Source of the DNA: Vespa crabro
Taxonomy: Eukaryota; Arthropoda; Insecta; Hymenoptera; Vespidae
Assembly: GCF_910589235.1 (NCBI RefSeq)
Contig: NC_060958.1
Location: 11,405,437-11,469,436, forward strand
Direction of reading: 5' to 3'
Length of the DNA stretch: 64,000 nt
Part shown: positions 37,350 to 47,780 of the stretch, in pieces
Numbering within the stretch: position 1 is the stretch's first letter
Layout: each line of letters begins with the position of its first letter
Translations under genes and position numbers: made by a program
The notes under the pieces: generated by a model
What the model was told of the DNA's origin: nothing
The model's input: the letters and a program-made list of their open reading frames with translations, nothing else
Database searches by the model: none

Positions 37350-38100
37350 TCAACAGCAATTTTTATCAATACTGTATACGATTACGATATTGGCATGGAG
37401 TACCGCAGAATTTCTTAACGATTCTCCGGCACACTTAGAAACCCATATTAGATCGGACAATGTTAAAGGAGGAACACGTTCATTAATAAGATATTTCAAC
37501 GATGAAGCTAATTTCAAAAGACCTTATATAGATCGTCGAACTGGATTCGATGGAAAAGTTCGAAATATCAATATCGGATCGAACGAGGATATATCAGGTA
37601 TTAGAGCTTATGGTTTGCCGAAGAAGGATTTAGAAGATAATGGTTTGATCGAGAGAATTAATGTTGCCGATTCCGAAAGAGGCGACGAACGTTCACGAAA
37701 TTCTCGAATTGTATGTATTAATTTATATAAATGAAAATATTATTTGACATTAAATAGTAGAGATTTATAAAAATGAAAATATTCCTTTTAGGTAGAAGCA
37801 TACGGTATGTCTAAAAAGCAATTGGATGACAATGGTAAAATCGAAATAATGCCACCTTTGGCCATATTAAAGAACGATGAACATAATGTGGATTCATTGA
37901 GAAGAGTTTCAAGATCGATTTCTGAGGAACGTAAGGACGAATTGAAAGATCTCGAGACCCAAGATGCGAAAGTGTTCAGGCCATTATTTGTCTATAGACA
38001 ACAAGTAGCGAGAAGGCAAAAGTCGAACGAACGAAAGTTCTATGGTACACCACCACCGCACAGATATAGGTCGTGGGAATATCGATATCCTGTCTACTGA
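37165..38100 (+). CDS. Secreted RPLF-box protein, 221 aa
   Basis: Exon 1 is the start codon alone (37165-37167, ATG|GTAAGC); then 37357-37710 and 37792-38100. The signal peptide is MQFLSILYTITILAWSTAEF. Two copies of an 18-residue repeat flank the second junction: AYGLPKKDLEDNGLIERI at the end of exon 2 and AYGMSKKQLDDNGKIEIM at the start of exon 3. They are followed by a hydrophobic patch (MPPLAILK), basic sites (SLRRVSRSI), an acidic linker (EERKDELKDLETQDA) and the box VFRPLFVYRQQVARRQ, ending in an aromatic tail (YRSWEYRYPVY). Gene structure and box tie it to the genes at 30.9 and 33.6 kb. A (TA)n tract sits directly before the exon 2 acceptor. AATAAA lies at 38286-38291. Confidence 0.85.
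37305..37345. repeat. (TA)n microsatellite at a splice acceptor
   Basis: About 20 TA units end roughly 11 bases upstream of the exon 2 acceptor of the 221-aa secreted protein. Confidence 0.9.
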
Positions 38101-38780
38101 TTTGATTACATCGAACAAAAAATGAATTCTTTATGAACATGACAAATGCATGCATACATTTTGATCGAAGAAGTCGAACAAATTGCGAACAAATTCTACC
38201 AAATATTAGATACCTGAACTAGTTTTATAAGGTAATAAGATTTATTCTAATATAGTTTAGTAAAGAAAAATATTGTATAAAAATGAATAAAAGAAGTTAA
38301 CAAAAGAAAACTATATACATTTTTGTAGATAGATCCGAAAAATATTCAGAGTGGCATGCCATATTCATTAGACAAATGAATCTATTCGGCGTACGATGAA
38401 AAATATGTTACGATTAAAAAAATTTTCGTGATATTTCCGGTAAGACGATTTGCGTCTTAAGATTTCTATGCTGATTAAGATTAAGACGATGACGACGACG
38501 ATACGATTTGTTCTCGTTAATTTAAATTTTTATAAGAATTCTGTGAAAATTAATCGCAAAGAATATTTAGATTTTCGAAATAACCTATGCGTCCTAAAAT
38601 CGTTGCCATGCCGATAAAAATCAATCGTTTTTCTGATTGTGATAAAAATGTGGATAAAAATTATGATTCTTTCGTTCTGGAAAGCTGTAGGGAAGAAAAG
38701 GAGAAGAGGTACATACATCAAAATTTTCATAAATTATTCTACTGATTCATAATAATCGTTCGATTAAAGCTCGAAGATCG
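38101..38780. other. Intergenic/3' region after the 221-aa secreted gene
   Basis: Holds the poly-A signal at 38286-38291; otherwise nothing I can support. A 5' exon of the following small membrane-protein gene may hide here. Confidence 0.4.
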
Positions 38781-38788
38781 TTTCGAAA

Positions 38789-39149
38789 TTGAGAAAATTG
38801 ATCGAAAGCGCGATCCTACGCAGTTTAGATGGATTCTTAATGATTGCGATATTACCTTACGTTTGTTATCAATGGGCTTCTAAAAACGAACGATCATTGA
38901 TCATTCTGAAAGCGATCATCGAAGTAAACATATTATCATATTTCTTTTTGTATTTAAATTTTTGCGAAAGACAGAAAATAAAGCTGAATATTTATTTTTC
39001 AGATTACATTAGAATTAATAATATGGTTTATATTTGCTGGTGTATCCATTTTTATAACAGCGGCATTTTTAATGGAAGAACTTTATTTCAGCCGAAATGA
39101 CAGCAAGAATTTAAAACCGTCGAATGAAAATTCTAAAAAGACGGAATAA
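38789..39149 (+). CDS. Partial gene: small two-pass membrane protein, unrecognised
   Basis: Two frames join cleanly across a short intron: an exon ending at 38923 (ATCGAA|GTAAAC) and an exon 39003-39149 (acceptor TTTTTCAG, stop at 39147-39149). The readable part has a hydrophobic segment (GFLMIAILPYVCYQW) in the first exon and a second (LIIWFIFAGVSIFITAAFLM) in the second, then a polar tail (RNDSKNLKPSNENSKKTE). No in-frame ATG lies upstream within the first exon, so a 5' exon is missing from this model, or this is a gene fragment. The left boundary is arbitrary. Family not recognised. Confidence 0.4.
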
Positions 39150-40214
39150 ATCGAACATTATACTACATAGTTTAATTCGTATTTCAATAATGTTTTAATG
39201 TTTTATGATATCTATGATATTAATAGTCGCGGGAGTAGTAGGTGAATCAGCTTGAAAATATATTAAATATTTTGATCAAAAATATTTTGATCGGGGATGA
39301 AAATTTAAATGAAATTTCGACTTGAATATATCAATTATTTAGAAATCAAAAATTTAGAAAATTTTGAGAAATAGAGAAAATGTGTATATGAATCAATCTT
39401 CGATAGGAGTGTATGCAATCAAAGAAAACTCGTTTTGATATCAGTGTTACAATTCTTTTCGTTTAAATTATATTTTCTTTTCTTTTAGCATTGTAATTGT
39501 TTCACACGGCACGTAGTTCCTCTAAAAATAATTCATACTAAATAATTCATTTTGATAGTATTGTCTCGCAAAGACATATGTGAAACATTTATGTGCAACT
39601 TTGAAGATTTCTATTAACCTTTCCTATGCTAATACTTCTACGAATTAAAGCAAGGAAACTCGACGATCGTATATATGAACAAAGTTCATTCATTGAAATG
39701 TAAAAGATTTTTAAATATTTTCTTTACGTTTGTAACATCGATTCTGTAAAAAAATTCATTATTTCAAACACTATTTAAATTCTTTTGTTATTCCGTTAAA
39801 AAAGAAAGATAAATAAATAAAAAAATCAAATGTATTAACCATCATTTTTAAATGACCTTGACAAAACCTGCTTAAATTATATATTTCTGACGTAGACATA
39901 GAGTTTTTTCATACTCATTGTCAGTCGTTCGCTGACCATTCTTGAGGAATCACGAAAAGCAGACAAGAAAATTAAGTATCTCTCCTTGTATTTGAATTAT
40001 AGTACATGTCTGAGAATATTTAACATTTATTTCAAGTAAGTTTAGATAATGACCAAATCAAAATGAAAATATTATTTAGTATATATTAATTATTTCTCTA
40101 TGCGTTCTTTCGATACTATTGGGATAACGCGTGCTTTTTTTTAATTTATGATTAAACTCAATAATTCTGTAATGGTTGACTGATTTTTTTTTTCTTTTTT
40201 TTTTTTTATAGAAA
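39150..40214. other. Intergenic region, with a likely 5' UTR exon near its end
   Basis: No coding signal. TCAGTCG near 39923 may be an initiator, and TTTCAA|GTAAGTTT near 40036 is a good donor whose acceptor would be the TTTTTTTATAG just before 40212. This suggests a leader exon for the next gene. Confidence 0.4.
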
Positions 40215-40800
40215 ATGCAAACTTTTATCTTCGTGACGCTAATTGTTCTGGGTGTAGCAACTGGTGATTGGAGACAATCCGAATATTCATAGTGGACAGT
40301 TCCACAAGGTCAAACATTTCGTAGGGGGCCTGTTAGAAACGTGTATCATCAAAATGGATTCTCTCAATGGAATCCTCAACAATATTATTCAGAACAAAAT
40401 ATTAATGTCCACGAATCTTTTGCTATTGCTGAATGGATCTGTAGAAATCCAAAAACAGGTGACATGGTATGTCGCGTAAAAGTATCAATTTTATATATCA
40501 GTTTTACATGAAATTAAAATTATTTCACATTAGTTAAATAACTTTATAAAATTGAATAATTTCAAATTTGACGATAAATTTTTCCAGTTAATAATAGTAT
40601 CAGAAACGAAAGACCAAAACAAAGATCAAAAGGAAGATCAAAGGAAAGAATCTTTTCATAATTCCGAACAAGATCATAGTAGATGGAATCAAAGAAATCC
40701 TACTTCTCATACGAGCCATAAGTTCGAAGATATTACAAAAGAAAATGATATGAAAAATCACGGAGGAGAAGGTCTTATTGACGTAAGGATCGGAGTATAA
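40215..40800 (+). pseudogene. Secreted-protein gene interrupted by one in-frame amber codon
   Basis: Exon 40215-40466 and exon 40588-40800 (acceptor TTTTTCCAG) form one continuous phase-0 frame of 153 sense codons, broken only by TAG at 40290-40292 (codon 26). It begins with a signal peptide (MQTFIFVTLIVLGVATG, then DWRQSEYS). After the stop it goes on WTVPQGQTFRRGPVRN, then FAIAEWICRNPKTGDM and a Lys/Asp/Gln-rich, very hydrophilic second exon. The frame, donor and acceptor beyond the stop are intact, so the lesion is young, a sequencing error, a polymorphism, or a read-through codon. An intron removing the TAG would be about 29 nt, too short. AATAAA lies near 40931. No family recognised. Confidence 0.6.
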
Positions 40801-41494
40801 TATCTCATGTGAATCATTGAAAAGCATTCGGACATTATCAAATTTTGAAAATTTACATGTTTGTATCTAAATTTGATCGGAGATAAATATAAGTATAACA
40901 AGATTGTAGAAAAATATTTTTGTTTTTAAAATAAATTGCAACTCACATTATAAACATATAACATCGTTATAAATCTTGTGTCAAACACTTTATAATTGTA
41001 AAATATTTTAACAGTTAACCCTCTATAAACCAATTTTTCTCGTATCTACGAAAAAATTATATAATACGGAAATATTATTTGTACTAGTACAATTATATTC
41101 TTTTTACTAAGTACAGCATATATTTAAAAAATATTAAAAATTATGGATATGAAGTGACAATGCATTTTCTTTTTACAATAAAATGAAATAAAATCTACAA
41201 AATACAGATAATATATATATATATAAGTATGTTTAATGGCATTATAGAGAGTTAAATTTATATTCGTATACTTTAATTTTATAGAAAGTTTAGAGGAATA
41301 AATCAGTAACAAATTGTATAAAGAATATTATATGCTTGTTTGTTTTTTATACACATATTTAACAATATATAAGTTCATCAATTTCTATCATTGAAAAGTA
41401 TTTCATTTATGATTAAAGGATCTTTGGTTGTACCAAAAGTACATATACAAGTATAAAATATAAAATAATATACATACAATAATTTTTAAAAATC
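40801..41494. other. 3' regions of convergent genes
   Basis: AT-rich sequence between the amber-interrupted gene and the 3' end of RNF216. No coding signal. Confidence 0.5.
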
Positions 41495-44400
41495 TCAATC
41501 ACATAAATTTTCTGGAATCATTCTTGCAATTGCGATTCGATGTGCATGTTTCTGAAGAAATAAAAAAGAGAAAAACTTTTTCATTAAATTCAATTCAGTT
41601 ATGAATTAAAAATTTGTATAACGTACAGGTACAACATCAGAATTCGGAATATCATCATGAGGACCTTTCCTCCTGTGGGGTATTTTTGGTAACAAACCAT
41701 TTGTAACTAGTTTGATGTTAGGATTTTTTTGTCTTATTTCTCTTTCAGTTTCTTGTGCTATTTGTAAAACAGCTTTTGCATTTATTACATGATTGTCGCT
41801 CCATAATGGGCATCTAAAATTTAAAATATGTAAAATTATTTATGTATATGTTTCACTATGTAAACATTACAATGATACAAATGGTATTTACAGATCTGTT
41901 TGCGTGGAACCTTGACCACGAAAATGTTTGTAACCATTGACTGGTTTATCACAAATATAACACATTTCAGCACCACAAACACAAACCATTTTATTGCACC
42001 CCTCTTCTTTAAAGAAAGGTCGGTTACATTTGTAACATTTATGTATAAGGGCCTCTGTCATTTTTTCTTCTAAATAATGATGTGCTTTTTCAGATTCAGC
42101 TTCACCACAATTCAGCGGTACATGATTTAATTGTTTACATAATCTAAATAAAAAATAAATAGATCAAAATCTATAATATGCTTCTGAACTTTAAATAATA
42201 TCATAAAAGCACTATACTTGCCTGCAAGATTCTTTCATGCAATCAGGATTAAAACATTTAAAAACTTTATCTTCCGGTGGTGGTATAGATGCAAAATGGC
42301 AAAATGGACAAGATACCAAACCTTCTAATCCGGCTGCCATTATTTCTGCTTCTTGTCTTTTTCGAAGTAGTATACTAAATGTTGTTGGAGAAAGTACCTT
42401 TTGAAGTGTTGATAGACTAAACTCACTTGTACAATTTACGAAGCAATGGATATGTGTTTCACTTTCTGCTAACTTCAGTTCAACACCTTTTATAATACAG
42501 GTATTACAAAATGTATGACCATTATCACAACTGGAACATTTAGATGGCATACATTCGTCGTCGAAACAGCATTGGCATTGGAGAAGACCCTTACTCTTCT
42601 ATTATACAATTATCAATTGATATTATTATATAAATTATTAAGAGTGCGTTTATACTAGAAAATACATTATCACAAAAATATTTACTTTGAGTCTCTGGAA
42701 TTCCATAGTTTCTTCCTGTTGTAATTTTTTTAAATATGTTAGTATCTCTGATCTATGTTGTATAAATGTTAATTCCTGTAAAAGAGGAATGTCTTTTGGT
42801 GGTAAATATAGACTTTTACGTTTTGTTTTCATCTCAGGTTTAACTTTATCCAATGTACTTGCTGTTAAAGTTAAATTGTGTTTATTTTGTCCATATACAA
42901 GCAATATAGTACAAGTCTGTGAAAATATTTGAATATTAAAAGACAAATGAAAGGTATGAAAGTGAGTAAAAGTTATTCATAGTGCAATAATAATAACATT
43001 AATATTATTTTATATAATTAAACATACCTTTAATTTGTTATAATAATATTTGAGAAACTCAAATGCAATTGAATTAAATGAACACTGTCTTTTTGGATCT
43101 TCAAAATGAGTAAATGGGCATGGATATATCTCCAAAAATTTGTCTATTCTAAAATCTGTAGTATATTGTTTTTGTTGCTCAGTTATTTTTCTTTTTGCTA
43201 AATATTGTTCTCGTGTTGGATAATCATGAGTTTCGAGTTTAGATTGTACAAATGCTTTCAATTCCTCTGGTTTGTTGTACATATTTTTTACAATATCTTT
43301 TAAATAAACGGGATCTGCATCTGGAAATATTCCTAACATATTTTCATATTGTTCATTTGCATCACATGTCGCTTCATTTGTTTCCGATTCTATATTTACA
43401 CGTGGATGCTTATCTCCTGAAACAAGTAAATGTTCAATCAGTTCATGGAGCAATGTCGACTCATCCAAGTTTATTTCTTGAGAATCATTGAACGTGCATA
43501 TTGATTTAATGTAATTAGAATTCACTCCAGGAAATATAGATAAAAGTTTATAATAAATTTTTGTCATTTCAGGAGAAAGCTTTGAGTCTTTTATTGTTAT
43601 ATTTTGTATTTCTGTTATTGAAGAAGATTCACAAAAACTTGATTCTTCCATTTTTGTTAATTCCAAATTTGACGTTTCATCTGTTACATTAGCTGTTGTT
43701 AATGTGTTTAATGATGATCTTTCTTGAAATTTATTTAATGTTGACATAGCAATGTCAGCACACCTTGGTATTGTTATTCCATTACTAGTACTAGGTACAT
43801 TCAAATCATTATCTGTAGAAGGCACAAACTCTGTAGATTGTTCAGAAATATCAGGATTGGATATTAATACTTTGCTGTCTTCACTTGTGTCTTTTATGAT
43901 AGGAGAAATAACAGAAGATGCATCTTGATCTGAAGAATTATCTGGATTAATTTCATTAATATTTTTGAAAGACTTTAAACACGTTTCACTCTCAGATAAC
44001 GAACAATTTTTTCTTTCCTTTACATCAGAAAAACTATTTGTCTGAGATATATTATCATTTATTTTACTTGTGGATTGTGTTGGTATTAAGTTCCTTAGAG
44101 GGGATAAAGATTTATCATTGCTCGTAACTTTCATTTCATATTTACTAACGTATGTTAATTTAGCAGGGGCTAAGACCACATTATTAGTACTTGGTATAAA
44201 TGGTGATTGCAACGGAGGTACACATTTAGGAACTATTAACTTTGCTGGGCGTATTATCGAACTATGACTAATTGAAAAAATTGACTTACTTTCGGTATCA
44301 TTTATTGTTTCTTTTTCCTCTGTCTTAGAATTAATAGATTCTTTAATATTTAAATTTTCTTTTTCTTTCGATGATACAGTACACAATGCTTTAGTCATTT

Positions 44401-45154
44401 CTATATTAGTTCGCACTTCATTAGGTACAATGTCAAGTTCCTTAGACATATATCTTTTTTGTTCGACTTCGCAAGTATCATCCGTTAATTTTCTTTTTGA
44501 TAATAATACTTGTGGCATTGGTCTCTTATCCGGCAATAAATCCCATAAAGCAAGTTCACAATAATTCTTTGCATATTGATTTTTTTTAAGCATTTCCAAT
44601 ATCAATCCAAACTCTACGTCTGGCAAAAGTGTTGATATTAATGTAGCATCTTTATAAAGTTTATGATAAATGCTATTTTCTGTAGAATTTTCTACATTAT
44701 TTATATCTTTACTACAACCTGGAATTGGACTTGTCAATTCCCTTGAATAATCTATTCTATCCTTGGATATATCATCAATATTTCTATTACCATTTGATTC
44801 TTGAGGAATTTCATTAAAATCTAAATTATTGTTTGGATCATTATTATTTTCCTCTAATATCTCTATATTATCGGATACCATACCAGAAACTTCTCCGTTA
44901 TATGGTGGCGAAGAAGTTATCACAGAAGGTGAACGAGTTTCAATATCTGAAATATCCCAAACAGTAGTCATGTAGTATGTACTGTCTTCATCGCCTGAAT
45001 CACTTGAAAGTTCAATCACATCTGACAATTCCATATATGTTTTCATTTCTTTTTCAATATTCTCATCAGCATCTTGCACCGATATATTATTTTTATTATT
45101 AGACAGTTCCGTCTTCTTGCAGAACTCTTGAAATCCAGAATCCGAAAAATTCAT
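41495..45154 (-). CDS. RNF216: E3 ubiquitin ligase RNF216/TRIAD3 (RBR type)
   Basis: Exons in transcript order: 43028-45154, 42686-42916, 42222-42598, 41892-42143, 41627-41813, 41495-41551; 3231 nt, 1076 aa. The first 700 residues are acidic and Ser-rich, with an IELSSDSGDED motif. The RBR module follows: RING1 (LLQCQCCFDD, CSSCDNGHTFCNTC), IBR (GLVSCPFCHFASI, CFNPDCMKESCRLC) and RING2 (HKCYKCNRPFFKEEGCNKM, then VCVCGAEMCYICDK), whose Cys after NKMV corresponds to the active-site Cys. The order and residues match RNF216. RBR ligases take ubiquitin from an E2 onto RING2 before transfer. The intron after exon 3 has a GC donor (CAG|GCAAGT), needed to keep frame. Start chosen at MNFSDSGFQEF; an in-frame ATG lies 45 bases upstream. 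Confidence 0.93.
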
Positions 45155-46009
45155 ATTAACGGATATTATATTTATTATTTTTTCTGCTTTCTTTATCATA
45201 CAAATGAATCCACGATTTCGTAAAAATTCACAGAAACATAACAAATTCTCATAAATTAGAATATTTCATTCTTATATGCCGGTAATGGTATTTTTTTGTC
45301 GACTACGAACGACTTCAATATTCAAATATTCAATAAATTTCATTAAAAAAGTTTTGTCTAATGAGACAACGAGAAATGTTTCTTATAAATTTATCCCTCT
45401 GTTCGTTTGAACTTCTACCGTTGTTACCAGTGTAAACAACAACAGTATATTAAAGCGCAGAAGAGGAAATGAATTCTAAGATATAATAAGCATCTGTGCT
45501 CTTATCTGAAAGATCGTAAATCAATCCCGGGGATTCTGATTGGGTAGTAATAAACAATAAGTAACGACAGGCAAGTATAGCCTAATCGAAATTGAATAAA
45601 ATCAGCCTTCACCATTTATTTCATCATTTTCTATGTCAGTTTCAATTATAATAATTCAAAAGTTACGTATATATAACAAATGTATGCAAGATCAAAAAAT
45701 TAAACTTGCTATTTGTCCTTACGATCTTTTGATTAGAACGAATCGGATCAACGCTAAGAGGAGGCATTCGAGATAAAGTGCCGTTAGAGTGCATACAAAA
45801 TGGCACTACTAGCGCTATCTGGAAACGTATTTGTCGTAATTTAACCTTTCATTATGTTGCAACAAGTTTTCTTTATTCTGTGCTTTTAACGAATATCGAA
45901 TTCCATACATGATCTAGTCTGTCGTACGTAATAATTGGTAATTCATAATAAAAATTTAAGTGAAAAGTGATTTGTCCGTTAATTCGAGTTTTTATTACAT
46001 TATTACAAA
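45155..46009. other. Divergent intergenic region between RNF216 and HBS1
   Basis: Probably holds both promoters. No coding frame supported and no TATA boxes seen, as expected for housekeeping genes. Confidence 0.5.
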
Positions 46010-47780
46010 ATGTCCCGTCATCGAGATGTTCGATGTATGAATTATTCGGATGGTACGTCATTTCTTTTTTATAATATTGCAACATATGTATTTTTATTAC
46101 CAGAGGAAAACAAAAATATATTTAATTTCGATCTAATATTTCGGAATAAAAGCGGGTATAAAATAAATTATTTCTTTTTTTCCCATTTAGAGTATGATGG
46201 TTATGACGATGTATATGGACACTCAGTGGAGGATGATTATTGCGTATCGCCCAGTGGTATGTTATTTTTTCCCCTACAACATAGACACAGAGACTAACAT
46301 GCACTCTAATTACAGCTGAACAATTCTTGTTTGATCGAAGCAAGCAACAAAATATTGCTTCTTTTATTATGGAGCCAGATATCGTTGAGGATAATGAGGA
46401 TGATAATACAGTATCATCCCTTGCAAGTAAAAAATCAGATCTTTCTGAGCTAGAAAGAGTGAAGTTATTATCTTGCATGGAAGCTATAAAAAATGTTATT
46501 GGAGATTCAATAGCTGAATCTAAACTCGAAGAAGAAATTATCCAGTCAAGGTTTGACACAGAAGTAGCGCTAGATAAACTTTTAAGAATACCACCCCAGA
46601 AAAGTATTACCGGTATGTATTCTAGTAATAGTTACTTTATTGAACAAATAATTATACTTAGATCCTGATAAACTAGTCAATGAAAATATATATGTTTATA
46701 GAACAATCTAGAAGTAGTAAGGAGTGCCCGAATCCTTGTCCAGGTACATGTTACATACCTAACTTCCTTTAACTTTTTTTTATTTAACTGATCGTTACTT
46801 TTCTGACAGTCATTTTCTTTTTGTTTCATGCATTGCGTTTTCCTTTGCTGGTAAGGTAAGGTTCTACTTCTTTCTTTGCCGTACCTAAGTTTTTATTATC
46901 ACAAAAGCTCGTATTACCTGCCTCTACAAATAATACTGTTTCGGTTAAAAGTCATATAAATAACTCGGAAAACAATTTTTCATCTTTAGCTGAAATGATA
47001 GCTAGTCATACAAATTCAAAAAGTGATTCTAAACCACAATATTTTGGTTCTTTGGCTGATTTAACTGCAAATCATTTACAAAAGTCTAATGTTTCTACTA
47101 ACAAAATAGAACTCTGTAAAAAATCTCCAAATTCTGGTTTCATCATACCTAAATTGAATATTAACAAAAATAAAGAGAATTTCGGACATAACATAATTTT
47201 TTCAAAATTTGATAGTAAAAATAATACAGATAGTACAGTTAATATTATAAATAACAAAAGGGAAGATCGATTTAATCCTGATAAAGTACAAATTGATTCA
47301 CTTAAAAAAGGAATTTCTAATCTTAAACTAGAATCTAATCCTAATAATGAATTTAACGAACAAAAGTCAATAAATTTAGAAGATTTAATGGAGCACAATG
47401 TTGAACATGTTAGAACACCGTCACCTGATGATTGGTTGATTGATTTAAGTGCTGCATTAAAAGAAGTTCATGTACCAGATTTAAAACATAATTGCCAAAT
47501 AGAACCAATGACAAATCTGTATTATGATACTCTGTCATATATAAACAAGATGAAAAATAACTCATTTAATGATTCAGATTCTGAAACAAGTGTAGAATGT
47601 ACTTTAAATTTAAATAGTTTAATACATGTTAGATTACCATACGCGAAAAAAACTGTTTCTACTCTTGGAAAAATTTTAACTAGAAAATGGAAATTAAAGA
47701 AACCTTTTATTAAATGTAAGACACAGGAATATAGAACTATCAAAAGATTTGATTTTTCTACTCCTTATACTCGTTCATAA
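46010..47780 (+). CDS. SKI7-like short isoform of the HBS1 locus
   Basis: Exons 1-4 are shared with HBS1 (46010-46052, 46191-46256, 46316-46612, 46702-46743). A long alternative terminal exon, 46861-47780, then continues in phase 1 to a stop; 1368 nt, 455 aa, with no GTPase domain. The terminal exon encodes a linker (GSTSFFAVPKFLLSQ), a duplicated motif (FSSLAEMIASH and FGSLADLTANH), a TPSPDDWLIDLSAAL segment, and a conserved-looking basic C-terminus (KILTRKWKLKKPF, KRFDFSTPY). In humans a short HBS1L splice form with an alternative last exon is the SKI7 equivalent bridging the cytoplasmic exosome and Ski complex. The position and design here are the same. No protein alignment was possible, so identity rests on locus architecture. 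Confidence 0.8.

Noticed and set aside
40264..40292. A 29-nt intron that would remove the amber codon (GTGATTGG to TTCATAG)
   Set aside because: Too short for spliceosomal splicing in insects, and the donor is poor; the frame is continuous without it.
46122..46559. 145-codon minus-strand frame across HBS1 exons 2-3
   Set aside because: Antisense shadow of conserved HBS1 exons; it also covers their splice sites.
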